Of a DNA stretch of 64,000 nucleotides, positions 25,132 through 36,911 are shown in pieces. A model generated the notes under the pieces. It was not told the origin of the DNA. It did not search any database and saw only the letters and a list, made by a program, of their open reading frames with translations. The stretch comes from Brachionus plicatilis (Eukaryota > Rotifera > Eurotatoria > Ploima > Brachionidae), in NCBI GenBank assembly GCA_010279815.1, contig QEOQ01000114.1, forward strand, positions 143,334-207,333, in the 5' to 3' direction. How positions within the stretch are numbered: position 1 is the stretch's first letter; every line of letters begins with the position of its first letter. The translations under genes were made by a program, and so were the position numbers.

Positions 25132-25818
25132 TTATTTTGCAGAGTTTTTTCGGATTGAGCAATAAAACTAAAAAAATCTTGAAAACAAAGCATCACCATC
25201 AATGTAGATTATACTTTATCTTCCAAAGTGAGACAATATGATGCTGAACTCCACTAGCATTTGTTCGTCGCAAATTTATTAAAAATAATAACAATAACAA
25301 TACTTTAGCAATTTAAAAGTGATTTCTGGGTAGAATTAAGTTAAAAGCAATGAAAAAAGGGAAAACAAATTTATAATGTTAGTAATATTAAGAAAGATGC
25401 TTAAACAAATCTTAAGTTATTTAAGGAAAAAACAAATATGTTAAATTTAATTAAACCTCTGCAAAAGCTTTGTATTTTTTGTGAAGTTAGTCTGCAGAGA
25501 TTTTACAGAGAATTTGGATCAGATCAACTAAATCATCTTAAGAAAAAATTAAAAATTAAAATCACTACTATTATTGTTATAATAAATCAATATTTTAGTT
25601 AAAGATGCTGCTTAAATATATTATCTGAAATATAATATTCAGACATTTTTTTATCTAGTAAATATATTTAATTTTAAGTTTATTGTAAAATATTTCTATA
25701 ATTGAAAAAAACGCTATTAAGTTTTATTTCTAAGCGTAGCATAAGCAGAATTCAATAATTTAATTTGTGAAAGAACAAAAAAAACTGAAACAATTATAAA
25801 ATTGTTATCTTTTTGCAT
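25132..25818. other. Intergenic AT-rich stretch
   Basis: No gene supported; only short scattered repeats such as TCTGCAGAGATTTTAC at about 25490. Confidence 0.45.
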
Positions 25819-26373
25819 TTATTTGGATATTGCAGAATTAGATTCCTTCTCTTGATTATAGTCTTTAATCCATTTTAAAATATTTCTTTCTTCTTTTAGT
25901 CTAGCTTTTTTCAAGGCCTCAGGGTCATTTTTATTCGGCTCGAGCAAATCTTTTTTGAATTATTAACAAAAATAACTTTATATCTAAATTATTGAATATA
26001 TCTATATTACCAGCATGATGAGCAGCTTCTTCTATTAAGATTACAGGAAGCTTATAATTAATATATTTGTAAATCCCCGATCTCCAGTAAGGATCCTATA
26101 CTAAAAAAACAAAATTAATAATTAATTAATTTTTTTTGCACTCTTCAGATTTTGATCAAAAATTATTGACTGAATAAATCAGAGCTGGTAGTGGTTTTAG
26201 TATGTTTGTTTTATGATGATAATTTTAAAAACAACTGCATCTTCTATGAGTCTTTTTAAATTAGGAATTTTATCTGGGCTAATTTTGCCACATATTTTAA
26301 AAGCTTTTCCTAATTTCTCTAACCCATTTTGACTTTTGCCCGTTTTATTGATTAATTTCCACACTCTTTTACA

Positions 26374-26414
26374 ACAAGAGGACATTCTTGATCCGATCAA
26401 GAATGTCCTCTTGT
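26374..26414. repeat. Perfect palindrome inside dead S28 exon 4
   Basis: ACAAGAGGACATTCTTGATC at 26374-26393 is followed, after one base, by its exact reverse complement at 26395-26414. In copies B and C the same exon has only a single ACAAGAGGACATTCTTTATC. The inverted second copy is therefore an addition unique to copy A. Confidence 0.95.
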
Positions 26415-27478
26415 GTTGTTTCTGAGTACATCTGTGACAATACGGCCATACGGCCATAATCATAACAATCTTCTTGAGAAACTGGAGCTGATGAGGCCAA
26501 TGAGCCTTCAACTAGATGCGGATATTTTATTCTAAACCAGTCAGCAAGCATCCATTCCAAGAATTGTTACCTCCATAACTTCCTCCAATAGATATAACAG
26601 GAGAATTTCTGGCATTTTTTACATTACTTTTTATGAATTTTACAAGATTTGCATAATCTTTTAATACTTGGTCTAATTGCAAGTAATTGTGATTCGGATA
26701 AATATGTGATTGATTTCCAAAGGGCAACGATTCGCCAAAGTAGCGGTGTTCTGCAATTACAACTAGAGCACCATTTTTTTCGCTCAATTGTCAAGCATAA
26801 AATTCAATACAAAATTTTTCTTGTGTTTTAATTAAAAATTAGTGCTACGATCCGTACAACTTCAAAAATTTTAGAAACCGTGACCGTATTCGTATTATTT
26901 GGGTAACTCTTTGCGGACAGTCATTTGCCGGGCTTTGTTGCCGATCCGATATTTAGACCGCCAAAAAAATGCAGGTAAATTTTTTGCGGTCAGTCACTTA
27001 AACCTTTAGGAAATATTTCAGAAAAAATCTTTTTCAAACCATTCGAAGCGACGGAGATATTTTAACGGCGATTCGATAATTGTTATACTTCGGATACTTC
27101 CAAGCAGATTCTTAATTTTAAATCCACAAAAAAAACCCACCTTATTATTTAATACCGATCTCTAATCACCCTTAACACATACTCGTGTTAATCCCTGTTT
27201 TTTTAATTTATCAGAATCAGAAAATTTTTATACGTTATTTAGATTATTAAAGAGATATAATTGTTCCTTTTAGTCTAAAATGAAAATAAATTTATTTTTA
27301 TTTTTTCAAATAAATAATTAAAATATTTATCAAAATTTATAATATTTTTATCAAGTTTCTAATTGTTAAATCAGCTAAAATATCATAAAATTATTCTGTA
27401 TAAAATATTGATAAATGAGTAAAATTTCAAAACAAAATAAGATTCTTTAAAAAAGTTTATTACTAAAAATAAATGACT

Positions 27479-27790
27479 TGTGAATTTTAGTACAAAAAAC
27501 AAAAACAAAATAAACAAAATTCCAAAGCTTAAGTTGTGAAGGACTTAAACATGTTCTGTAAATTAAAACAACTGATACTACCTTTATACCACCAGTATAC
27601 TGATTCTGCAAAACTGTTCAATAAATCTGCAAAGCTCAGCAAATTGTGAATTTGGGATATTAAAAAAATCCGACTCAACTTTAAGTGGTGGCACAGAGGA
27701 TGTATCAGTTGCTACAATTAATAAAACATGTTTTGGTCGGTCCGAATTAAGGCTCTGGCGTCTTTTATATTGGCTGTTAGCATGCTGACA
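27479..27790. mobile_element. Partial copy of the GGCATTGTGAATTTTGG MITE family
   Basis: Begins with TTGTGAATTTTAGTACAAAA and continues with the family's interior (AAACATGTTCTGTAAATT, ACCACCAGTATACTGATTC, then its inverse with GATGTATCAGTTGCTAC). The right end is truncated. It lies in intron 2 of the dead S28 copy. Confidence 0.75.
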
Positions 27791-28141
27791 AATTACCACA
27801 AATTTATATAAAATATCAACAAAAATTATAAATTTTTATCTTTTTATTTTTTTCCGTACATATTATAAATAAAACAATTAAATTAATGAAAACACAACAC
27901 ATCTAATAAATGTAAACTTTTTATCAAATAAATTACAAATAAAATCATTGAAGCTCAATGGGTTTTTTTAATTGACAAAAAATTAAGTACTCATCCAATT
28001 GGGAAACGACTTGAAATTCTTTCAAAGAAAAGTAAACATTTTTATATAAGCTAAACAAAATAAAAAAACTCGATTAAAATCATCGTCCAAGTCAAACTCA
28101 ACATGCAGTGCATCGATTAGACCAAATAAAGTGAAAGCGTA

Positions 28142-28330
28142 TTGCTCAATCCTGACGACGAAATTCTTAATGATGCGGAGTCATTTCCATATCAAAAAGT
28201 CTTGAAAGAGTTTAACAAGGGGCTAAGAGGTAAGAATATTGAATTAAAACTACATGCATTTTTTGATAATTTTAAGGAAATGGAATCGAAAGCGCAAAAC
28301 GGTGAGATGAACGAGAATTTTTGGGAATAA
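28142..28330 (+). other. Short open frame, possible exon remnant of unknown gene
   Basis: A 62-codon frame ending in TAA at 28328 reads, in part, NPDDEILNDAESFPYQKVLK and later KLHAFFDNFKEMESKA. Its composition is more balanced than random frames nearby, and its codons are less AT-rich. It opens on TTG, not ATG, and the frame upstream is short. It could be the last exon of a lost gene captured within the repeats. I do not recognise a family. Confidence 0.3.
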
Positions 28331-28851
28331 AAGTTAAACATTTTATTAAATTTAAAATAATAAATTGAAATGTCTCTTTATAAGTTAAAAATTTCTGAAT
28401 TGGAAACATCGAATTGAAATGAACTTCACAACTTAAGGATAATTTTCAGAATGAAGTTTTATCTGTTAAATATTGTAAAACTTCTAATGCGTCATGAAAA
28501 AAAAGAGGTTTTTACTGATTTTTTTAAAGTTTTCTTTTACTAAATATGTTTTTTTTTATTAATTAAATGGAAAAAATAAAATTTTTTTGGCATTTATACT
28601 TATTATAGTTATTTTAAATAAAAAAAAATTGACACTTTATTAACTTAATTATTTTTTAAATTTTTTTGGGATTTTTATCAATTCTAATAATTGTGGAATT
28701 TTATTAAAAATATTTTGCACAAATATTAAGAGTCTTTTATATTTTATTTTTGTTTTATCGTACCAAAATTCACAATGCCAAAATAAATCAAGTTCTCAAC
28801 CAACCGTTATTAATTCAGATACAGTTAACGTTTATAAAAAAAAAATTTATT

Positions 28852-29234
28852 CATAATGAAGAAAAAAGGAAATTTTTCTTGTTTGAAATATCTTTTTGAT
28901 TGGTTAAAAGAAAAGACGTTTTTTTGTGAAACTTTAATTTTTATTGGTTAAACAAAATTGCAATATTTTACAAAAAAAACGAAATAAAATTAACATAAAA
29001 ATTTATGAGTTATTTGAGAAAGATTTAGCTATTTTCCGTTTTTATGTTAAAAAAAGCAAAAAAAATAAAATTGTATTGTGTTAATTTTTTTTCATTTTTT
29101 TTTGTAAAATATTGTAATTTTGTTTAACCAATAAAAATAAAAGTTTCACAAAAAAACGTCTTTTCTTTTAACCAATCAAAAGAAAAATTAAACCCAAAAA
29201 ATTTTCCTATTTTTCATTGAATTCCTTCAATATG
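28852..29234. mobile_element. Long inverted-repeat MITE, copy 2
   Basis: Shares both arms with 7685-8260, including GATTGGTTAAAAGAAAAGAC and its inverse. It is about 190 bp shorter, because the middle differs. Ends read CATAATGAAG and CTTCAATATG. Confidence 0.78.
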
Positions 29235-29559
29235 TAAAAATTAAAATTAATAAACTTGATTTAAACAAGCTATTATGATGAGGCTAAACCTTCGTTCCAT
29301 GTGCTAGCACATATATTGTTAGCTTTCATTTTATTATTTTTTATTAATATTAACTGATTATGCTAGCTTTTGCTTATTTAAATTAATATTCGAACTTAAA
29401 AAATATTTCAAAATGTTTAAAATTTAATTTCATTTATTTAGTTTTGCAAAAAAATGCGTTTTTAGTGTGAGCTGAGTGTGTCGCGCAAAGATTATACGTG
29501 ATCAAGTGACAGCCAGAGTTGAGTGCTAATCGTTAATAACTCAAAAAAATGCATGAAAT

Positions 29560-29770
29560 TGTCTTATTTAACAAAAACACACAATAATTAAAATAATTCA
29601 GGTTAAGTTTATTCACAAATTCAAATTTATAACTCTTGTATCCATTAAAAGTGACATGACATGTCAAGTAATTGATTTGGAAAAAATTTATTTTTTCTCG
29701 ATTATTAAAAAATATATCACAATCTATATTTTAATCTTTATATCTTGATCTCAAACTTCAATTTGCCAAA
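29560..29770. mobile_element. Partial copy of the GGCAAATTGARGTT element
   Basis: Contains AATAATTCAGGTTAAGTT..., GACATGTCAAGTAATTG and ends CAAACTTCAATTTGCCAAAT, matching the right half of the complete copy at 9173-9720. The left half is missing, and an internal piece is deleted. Confidence 0.7.
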
Positions 29771-30602
29771 TTTTCTTTATTTCTCTTATCAATAAGATTA
29801 TTAAATAATAATTCGATGTTGATTCAATTTACAAGCTAGTTTGGTAAGGGCTCCCTATACTAACTGTAGCAACTATTGATAAAGATTGAGTTTTCTATCC
29901 TTTTGGATTAGTGATAAGTTCAAATTAAAAACGGAGAATTTTGAATTTTTATTTTCAAGTGTTCGAATTTTTCTAATACCCAATAATCATTTTTATAGAA
30001 CTAGACAATGATTTTTTTGCACCCTGTTTTTATTTCTTTTTCAATAATTTTGACAAAAAATAAATTCCCAAAAAAAATTAATTTTTACACCCAAATAATT
30101 AATATAAATACCCATTTAATAATAATCCAATTTATATCAAATTAATTTAATTTGCTCATTTGTGTGTAAGCCTTGTTTGAAAAAAAAGTAAGCTTTAATT
30201 CAAACATTTTATAATTAATTTTCCCGTTAATAAACTAACTGATAAAAAAATTAAAATTCTAATAATCTATCATTTTTTAAAAAAAACGCATTTTAATTTT
30301 TGTCAGATCACCAAAAATTGTTTTAACTGTGATTTACTATTGGCATTTAAAAAACTTACATTTTCATGACATAAACTAACTATATCAGCTTCGTAACCGG
30401 TACAAAACATAATGGGACTTCCTTTACTTTTGAAATACTTATCATAAAAGGTGCATCTGTGCTGAAAAAAGTTTTGTTGATTTGAATCATAGTTAAAGTT
30501 ATCAACCTAAACATTTTATTAATATAACATTTTCTAATTGATTTTTTGAGATTTTACATTTTGTTTAAAAAATTTTATGCTTTTGCAATTTTCTATAATT
30601 TG

Positions 30603-30827
30603 GGGAATGTAAAATTTTTGATCAAATTTCATTTTTCAAGAATATTTTTAAATACGGAATTAAAATTTCATCGCAGATTTTTGCATTTCTATAGCATTTC
30701 AAAGCTTTTTTTTTAAATTTTTGAAAAGGGACTGTAATTTGTAAAAAATGCACTGAAATTTATTTGCGCATTTTAAATTTTTTTATCAAATTTGAAAAAT
30801 GAAATTGATCAAAAATTTTACCTTTCC
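30603..30827. mobile_element. MITE inserted in exon 1 of dead S28 copy A
   Basis: Ends are GGGAATGTAAAATTTTTGAT and, inverted, GGAAAGGTAAAATTTTTGAT. TATAATTTG at 30594-30602 and 30828-30836 is a perfect 9-bp duplication. The intact copies B and C contain the uninterrupted site (TTTTCTATAATTTGTTCATT), so they act as empty sites. Confidence 0.93.
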
Positions 30828-31495
30828 TATAATTTGTTCATTTGCTATCGAATAACTATTTTTCATTAAATTATTCAGAACAAAATTCAAAAATGAATAA
30901 TTCTTAATTTTTTTTTAAAAAGAACTAAGGAACGAACAAACTTAAAAAAGAACCTTTAACTTTAATTGAAAATTAAATTGTCAGTTAATTTTATATCAGT
31001 TATTTTTTGTTAAATTTTATGGTTGTCCCTAAAAGGCGGAATGCGGAATGCGGAAAACGGAATTCCGCAGGCCAAATTCCGCTAAAATTTTTCTAAAAAA
31101 TTCCGCAAAATTACCTACTAAAAAGCGGAAATTCCGCTTTTTAGTAGATTTTTAAATTCCAGCGGAATTTGTCTTGCGGAAAAAAAAAAATTAAATTTAT
31201 TAATACATTTTTTATTAATATTACTATCTTATATAATAAAATGTTAATAATAAAAGTCAAACATGTTTAATTTAGTCGATTATAATAAATAATTTAATAA
31301 AGTTTAATTATTAATACAAATTTAAAAAAAAAAAGTCTGGACTTGGACTTTTTTTTGTGACTTTTAAACAACTCTGTTATTAACTAATAAAAACGAACCT
31401 TCCTCCTTACCCAATACACTGAGTAAATTCATTCTTAGACTCAAGAACATTTGAAGTAAATGTAAATGGTCATATAAGTTATGAATACCATATTA

Positions 31496-31745
31496 GAGCA
31501 GGTGTTCTCAAGGCTCAGTAATTAGTCCATTATTTTTTAGTATTTTTATCAATGATATACCTAAAAGAAATAAAACTGATAGTGAATACTCTCTTCTTTT
31601 TGCTGACGACTTGGTCACATTCTACATTTTTAAGAAAAAAGGAAACCTAGAAAATAAGATAAACAAATACTCAGACGAATTAGATAAATGGCTCTTTAAG
31701 TGGAAGATGAAAATATCTTGTGAAAAGTCTTGCTTCATTATCTTA
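31496..31745 (+). pseudogene. Non-LTR reverse transcriptase fragment (plus strand)
   Basis: The translation has QGSVISPLFFSIFINDIP and LLFADDLVTFYIFKKK, the PQG and catalytic FADD motifs of LINE reverse transcriptases, then DKWLFKWKMKIS. It stops abruptly at about 31745, where the sequence switches to minus-strand reverse transcriptase. Confidence 0.82.
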
Positions 31746-31769
31746 GCAGTTAGTATAGAAATCTATACT

Positions 31770-32150
31770 AACTCCTTCCAGCATTTAGCTCTATATATGA
31801 GCTGTGGAAGTCTTTCGTTTCATTCTTTTTTCAATATCAATCACTTCTCTGTCGATACCCTCTTTAAAGCCATTAACTGTCTTTAAGTTGACAACACTTT
31901 GCAGTTCAGCATCACAAAGAACTACTCTTTGCTTCCTGTCAAGAAGACAGGATTTAATCCATTCATATGGTTCATTTACAAAACCATATGCTCTTAATTT
32001 TCTTAAAAGTTTCCTATGCGAGACTTATCAAACGCCTAAGAGAAGTCAGTGTAAATGACATCGATTAAGTTTCCATTTTCGACCTTATTAGTTACTTTGT
32101 TAACAAAATCAATTAGATTTGTGGTACATGTTTTGCCTGGCATGCTGCTT
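31770..32150 (-). pseudogene. Non-LTR reverse transcriptase fragment (minus strand)
   Basis: Read on the minus strand, the segment contains TDFS, AFDKS, then RAYGFVNEPYEWIKSCLL and DRKQRVVL, the finger/palm motifs that lie N-terminal to the piece at 31496-31745. It then jumps to a C-terminal LINE motif (NLKTVNGFKEGIDREV). The two opposed pieces imply an inversion or a rearranged insertion. Confidence 0.72.
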
Positions 32151-32904
32151 CTCGTTGATTAACTTGTTCATTAATAAAAGAGTCATGATTTCATCCCTTA
32201 AGATAAAGAAAAAAATTATAGAATATAAAGTCGTTTTAACAGATTTTGTACAAATTTGTTCAACTAAGTTATGAAAATTGTTTACTTCTTTTGTTTTTCT
32301 GATTTGTTTGGTCAAATTTAAATTTAAAGCTTTAAAATTTTTTTTTGATATTAATTTAGTTATAAGAGTCGAATCATTTTCCGTATTTAAAATAATAATT
32401 TAATAGCTTAATTTAGTTCTAAAATATATATTTTGACTCTCACTTCGAGTCAAATAAAACAATTGTAAAAAATAAAACACTCAAAAAAAATTATGTCAAT
32501 TTAAATTTCTATATGTTTGTTTTTCTATCATTTGATAATTCACCTAGAATTTACCATTTTTAAGAAAATTTACCTAAAAATGGTGCAATAATAAAAGTAA
32601 AAAAAACGGCAAAATGAAAATAATTTTACATTTTTACATTTTCATATTTTTAGATTTTTGTGCAATATTTCAGAAATTATAGAACATTTTCAAAATTCAA
32701 ATTACTTTATTAACATTTTAACAAATTTATTTTAAATTTTTTTTATTCCGCAAGACAAATTCCGCTGGAATTTAAAAAGCGGAATTTCCGCTTTTTAGTA
32801 GGTAATTTTGCGGAATTTTTTAGAAAAATTTCAGCGGAATTTGGCCTGCGGAATTCCGTTTTCCGCATTCCGCATTCCGCCTTTTAGGGACAACCAAATT
32901 TTAT

Positions 32905-33909
32905 TCAATAACAAATAAAATTTAATAAAGCTAAAAAATGATTTTAAAGTTTATCTAAATTTAAATATGATATTTTGAAATATAATTATTTAGAATTTAA
33001 ATTTTGTCAAAGCAATTTTATTTTTTTTTTAAATTTTCTGATGTTTTAAATTAGAAAAGAAAATTAAAACTTTTTTTAACATTTGTAAAGAATACGGTCT
33101 TTTAATATTATTCAGGATGTCAAGTGAAAACCTTTTGGATAATCGATTTAATAGTGATGTTTGTCTTTAATTTTTGAGTTTTTATATTTATAAAAATATA
33201 TAAATTTAGATTAGGAAAAAAGAATTTTTGATTTTTATTTTTAAAAGTAATTAAATAAAAATAATTTAAAAAGGGCTTTTATTTTTAAAAGATTGATTAA
33301 AGTTTATTTTCCTAGAAAAATATAACATAAGTCTTGTTTTTTTATGCTCTGTAACACCTAATCATGCTCTTTCAATAATATAAAAAATGAAATTCTTTTT
33401 CAAAATATTATATAAAAATAAAAAATGCCATTGCTATTAAATGGCTCACAAATGTCTAATTGATTTCAAAAATATTTATAAAAATCTTCATTGTATGCCT
33501 AATTAATTAAATAAATAATTTTTTTTAATGAATTCTCTTTATTGTTCAAATTTTTTAATTCAAAATAGATTTTTAAATAGAATCAGAGTTGTTTGAAAGC
33601 CACAAGTATCATGGCCGGACTTTTTTTTTTAAAAAGTCCAAGTCCATGTTTTTAGAAATTTTATTAAAAAAAATATTTTGAATGAAATATCGATTTGTAA
33701 TTATTATTTTAATTGGTTTGATTATGCGTCTAAAAAATGTATCCACCCTTATTTAAAAAATGTTTTTGGTAGAATTATTAAATCAAATCTATTTATATAT
33801 TTTCATTATTTACGTCACGTTTTTATATGCCACTGTTACTTAGCTACGTTTATTTTAATTTTAAAAATGAAGTAGATGTAATTTTTAAAAATAAAAATAA
33901 TTTATAACA
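32905..33909. other. Flank shared with the S28 duplication, plus a hAT-like end
   Basis: About 32920-33190 resembles the DNA upstream of copy B (52680-52930), for example AAAAAATGATTTTAAAGTTTATC and AGTGATGTTTGTCTTT. This shows copy A belongs to the same duplicated locus. At about 33584 a hAT-like end CAGAGTTGTTTGAAAGCC with GGACTT subterminal motifs begins. The right partner was not located. Confidence 0.65.
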
Positions 33910-34659
33910 ATGTACAGAAAAAAGAATTTTAATCGAGATACTGATGATGAAGATTCTGATGAATATTCAAATCATTCAGAAGATGATGACCAAGACCATA
34001 TTGCATCAAGAAACGATTATGACGAAGATTTGTCAGATGTTTTTAATAGTTTAAATTTAAATAAAACAGATCAAACAAAAAAACAGAGAAATAATCGAAT
34101 AAGAAAAAACAATGAAAGTTTCACTGAAGATGAACTTAATATAAGTGTATGGAAAATGATAGAAGATCATACAGAGGAAAAAATTAAATCCTATTTAGAA
34201 CTAAGCCGATGTAAAAAATATAAAGCTCCTTTTAAAAAAGGTGCTAGTCATCAAGACAGAAAAGGGAGAATAGATCAAGAAAAAAAGTATAACACCAGTT
34301 CCTCTGATGGTTTAAAATATTGTGTAAAATCACAAGTAATGCTAAAAGATTGTACAGACATTGATGCATCTCATTTGATGGGGATTAACAATGACGGTTT
34401 TGATAAAGAATTAATAAACAAAATTTCAAGAACAAATCCATTACCTAGTTGTTTCAACAAAGGTCCTGAAAAAACCTTAGAAAACTTTCTCCTTGATTTA
34501 ATAAATGATTGGGAAAATTGGAGAGATTTAGACAGGTCAATAAAAAAGTTTATTGATAAAATCACGAACACAGAGAAATATCCCAAAAGAATAAAATCTC
34601 TTTACATTAATAATTTAGAAAGAATTGAATATCGTAATGGAAAATTATATTACGATTGA
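33910..34659 (+). CDS. Uncharacterised acidic protein, 249 aa, single exon
   Basis: A continuous frame from an ATG at 33910 to TGA at 34657, with no intron. Residues 9-45 are strongly acidic (runs such as DTDDEDSDEY and SEDDDQDH). A basic Lys/Arg patch follows at about 56-68 (TKKQRNNRIRKNN). A Lys-rich, Cys-containing middle has two clusters, RCKKYKAPFKKG and LKYCVKSQVMLKDC. The C-terminal third looks helical and charged (EKTLENFLLDLINDWENWRD, DRSIKKFIDKI). No signal peptide or membrane segment is seen. An ATG in clean context and steady codon use argue for a real gene. I do not recognise the family. It could be a lineage-specific nuclear protein or an accessory ORF of a transposon. Confidence 0.6.
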   Translation: MYRKKNFNRDTDDEDSDEYSNHSEDDDQDHIASRNDYDEDLSDVFNSLNLNKTDQTKKQRNNRIRKNNESFTEDELNISVWKMIEDHTEEKIKSYLELSRCKKYKAPFKKGASHQDRKGRIDQEKKYNTSSSDGLKYCVKSQVMLKDCTDIDASHLMGINNDGFDKELINKISRTNPLPSCFNKGPEKTLENFLLDLINDWENWRDLDRSIKKFIDKITNTEKYPKRIKSLYINNLERIEYRNGKLYYD

Positions 34660-36521
34660 AAATTTTTTAAAATTATGATTAAAATAGAAAAGGTGTGAAA
34701 GATTTTTTTAAAGGAATTAATTTCAAATAGTAAAATTTATTTAGATTTTTGTGATTTTTGATCAAATTTAAATTTGCTTAAGATATTTCAAATGGCCAAA
34801 TATAATTATATGAAAAAATTTATTTTATATGAGTAAATTTTATATTTTTTAAATATAAAAAATTATCGAAAAGAAGAAACCATTTGATGACCGAACTTTT
34901 GAAGAAATACTTTTAGATTTTAATTACGATTTTAGAATATTTAGGCAAAATTCAAAGATATATTTTTATTTTAATAAATTAATGGTAAAATTTTTGTTTA
35001 ATGTAAATTTTTTTTTTATTTTATTTTTATTTTGGTTTTCTGATTACTCTTAATTGCAGAGGCAAATTATCAATCAAAAAATATCATAAATAGTGTTTCT
35101 TTGGCAAGAACTTTTTTTTAGTTTTTAGTAAATGTCACTGATGTTAGGTGATATTTGTCTTTTTTTAAAGTTTGAACAAATTAATTCTTTTAGTAAAAAA
35201 TTTTATAAATCAAGCTCATTTATTTTTGTGTTTTGAAAGATTTTTAGAAATTTTATATTTTTAACTGTCAAAACTTAAAAAGTTGTAATAAAATTTTTTA
35301 AAATAAAATTTTTAAATAACTGATTTTAGTAATGAATTGCTGATTGAAATGTTGAATTTAAAATGTAAAAAATTCAAAACAATCATATCATAGAAGAATT
35401 AAGGGTTTTATAATAAATTTTCAAAATTTATTAAATTTATAATTGTAAAATTAGACCAATGGATAGCTTTGTTTATTATTCAATTTTACAATTATCATTT
35501 TTTGATTATTATTTTATGCTAACTATGTGTTCTATTTATTTATTCAAATTTTCCTTTAAAACAACTTTTCAATCTTTCAACTTTTCAATTTTTTAATTTC
35601 ATTCAACTTTTCAATAATTAAGAAAATTAAAAATTAATCAAAACTAATTCAACAAAGATTTTTATAACTATATAAAATATTTAAAGACCAAAAGCTTTTG
35701 TTTATTAATAATAAATATAAATATCCAGATTTTTGGCAATGAAATATCTAATTAAAATTAATAAAAAAATTTAGTTTTGAACATCGAATATTGTATTTGA
35801 TTTAATATTTGAATATCTTTTAATTAAAATTTAATAACATTTATAAACTTATTTTAAATTTTTAAGATAATTGAATATTTATTCGAATAAAAAATGCAAT
35901 TTGAATTTGAATTTGAATTTAGAAATTTTTTTATTTAGAAATTTAAATAAAAAAAACAAAATATTAATTCGAATTAGATAAAAATAATTGATCAAAAATT
36001 GAATATTAATTTAATTTAAATTTTGAATTCGATTATTTATTTGGTTGAATACATCATGATTACATCATCATTAGAGCTGGTTTCTTTTCTCATTATTATG
36101 TGAGTTGAGATCTTAAGTTTGGATATAAATTTCATAAATATGAGCGTCGTTTAACTTTAGGTCACTTTTTAATTCAATTTGAAAATTCTCAATTACTGCT
36201 CTAATTGTTACTTTTGCTCTACTTATCAAATTTTTTTTTTTTTAATTTAGAAAATTAACTAAACAATTTTGTTCTAACATCTAAATAGGATGATGTAATA
36301 AATTTAATGTTATGGCAAATTTCAATTAATTCGTTTTAATTTCATCAGTATCAATATCTTCATCACAATTCAATACTGCAATAGTTTCAGGAATCAATCT
36401 TGTATTATTCTTTTCCATGTTTAAACTCATTCTCAGAAACTAACATATTTATTCAAAATATTTATACAAATTATTCAAAATTCAGCAGTAAGATTTTTTT
36501 TAAAGCTAAAATATGCTAACT
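34660..36521. other. AT-rich non-coding stretch
   Basis: No gene supported. About 35890-35925 has short repeats of TTTGAA. The rest is low-complexity A/T sequence. Confidence 0.5.
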
Positions 36522-36590
36522 AACGAGCTCAATCCAATATGGTGCAAAACATGGGCTAGACTTGGCCAAGTGCTTTTGATCGACAATTTA
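36522..36590 (+). pseudogene. Rearranged fragment of the TPR/MYND gene
   Basis: 36522-36569 matches 37621-37668 (from AACGAGCTCAATCCA to CTTGGCCAA). It is fused directly to a match of 37479-37500 (GTGCTTTTGATCGACAATTT), which in the gene lies about 140 bp upstream. The two source sites share the four bases CCAA at the junction. The order is thus inverted relative to the gene while the strand is kept. Confidence 0.9.
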
Positions 36591-36911
36591 ATTGTACACC
36601 CATTAAATGAAAATGGCTGTATAATTAAATTCAGATAATTAGGAATAAATGTATCAAAAAAAAATTTCACTTTTTAAAAAATTTTGATGATTTACACCCG
36701 GTGTTGTTTTTTCGCAATCTTGATGGGTGAAAGTGTTAGATACAACCGCTAATGCTCCTTCAGAATGAAATTAATTTGATTTTTAATGAATCCATAAAAA
36801 TTTTTGATAAATTAATTTTGAACTTTAAATTTAAATTTTTTTAAAAAAAGATATTGTTTATTTTTTCTTATATGTTTAAAAGATTATTTTTATATGAACT
36901 AATTTTTAATT

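Larger units (their letters stand above)
25819..30908 (-). pseudogene. S28 serine carboxypeptidase copy A, dead
   Basis: Homologous to the two intact copies at 48331-52564 and 59065-61706. Recognisable parts are exon 8 (about 25949-25819, frame intact), exon 7 (about 26101-26012), part of exon 4 (about 26555-26200), exon 3 (about 26797-26556) with the nucleophile motif GGSYGG, exon 2 (30506-30360, still open) and exon 1 (about 30908-30508). Lesions are numerous. The ATG is lost, a 225-bp MITE splits exon 1, and TGG became TGA at the start of exon 3. Intron 3 has shrunk to a few bases with a frameshift, exon 4 carries a palindromic insertion, and exons 5 and 6 are deleted. In exon 7 TGG became TAG, in the motif carrying the catalytic Asp. 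Intron 2 has grown to about 3.5 kb with several repeats. It cannot make a functional enzyme. Confidence 0.9.
31021..32895. mobile_element. Transposon with long terminal inverted repeats and 9-bp target duplication
   Basis: Terminal inverted repeats of about 160 bp start GGTTGTCCCTAAAAGGCGG and are themselves full of GCGGAATTCCGC-type small palindromes. AAATTTTAT flanks both ends (31012-31020 and 32896-32904), an exact 9-bp duplication. The 1.55-kb interior holds fragments of a non-LTR reverse transcriptase in both orientations and a hAT-like terminus near 31320-31375, but no transposase. It has captured or been invaded by other elements. A Mutator-like origin is inferred from the terminal repeat length and 9-bp duplication. 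It interrupts the region upstream of the dead S28 copy. Confidence 0.88.

Noticed and set aside
24933..25202. 89-codon minus-strand frame in the fold-back
   Set aside because: It runs through one arm of a palindromic transposon and has Lys/Phe-rich low complexity with no homologous motif.
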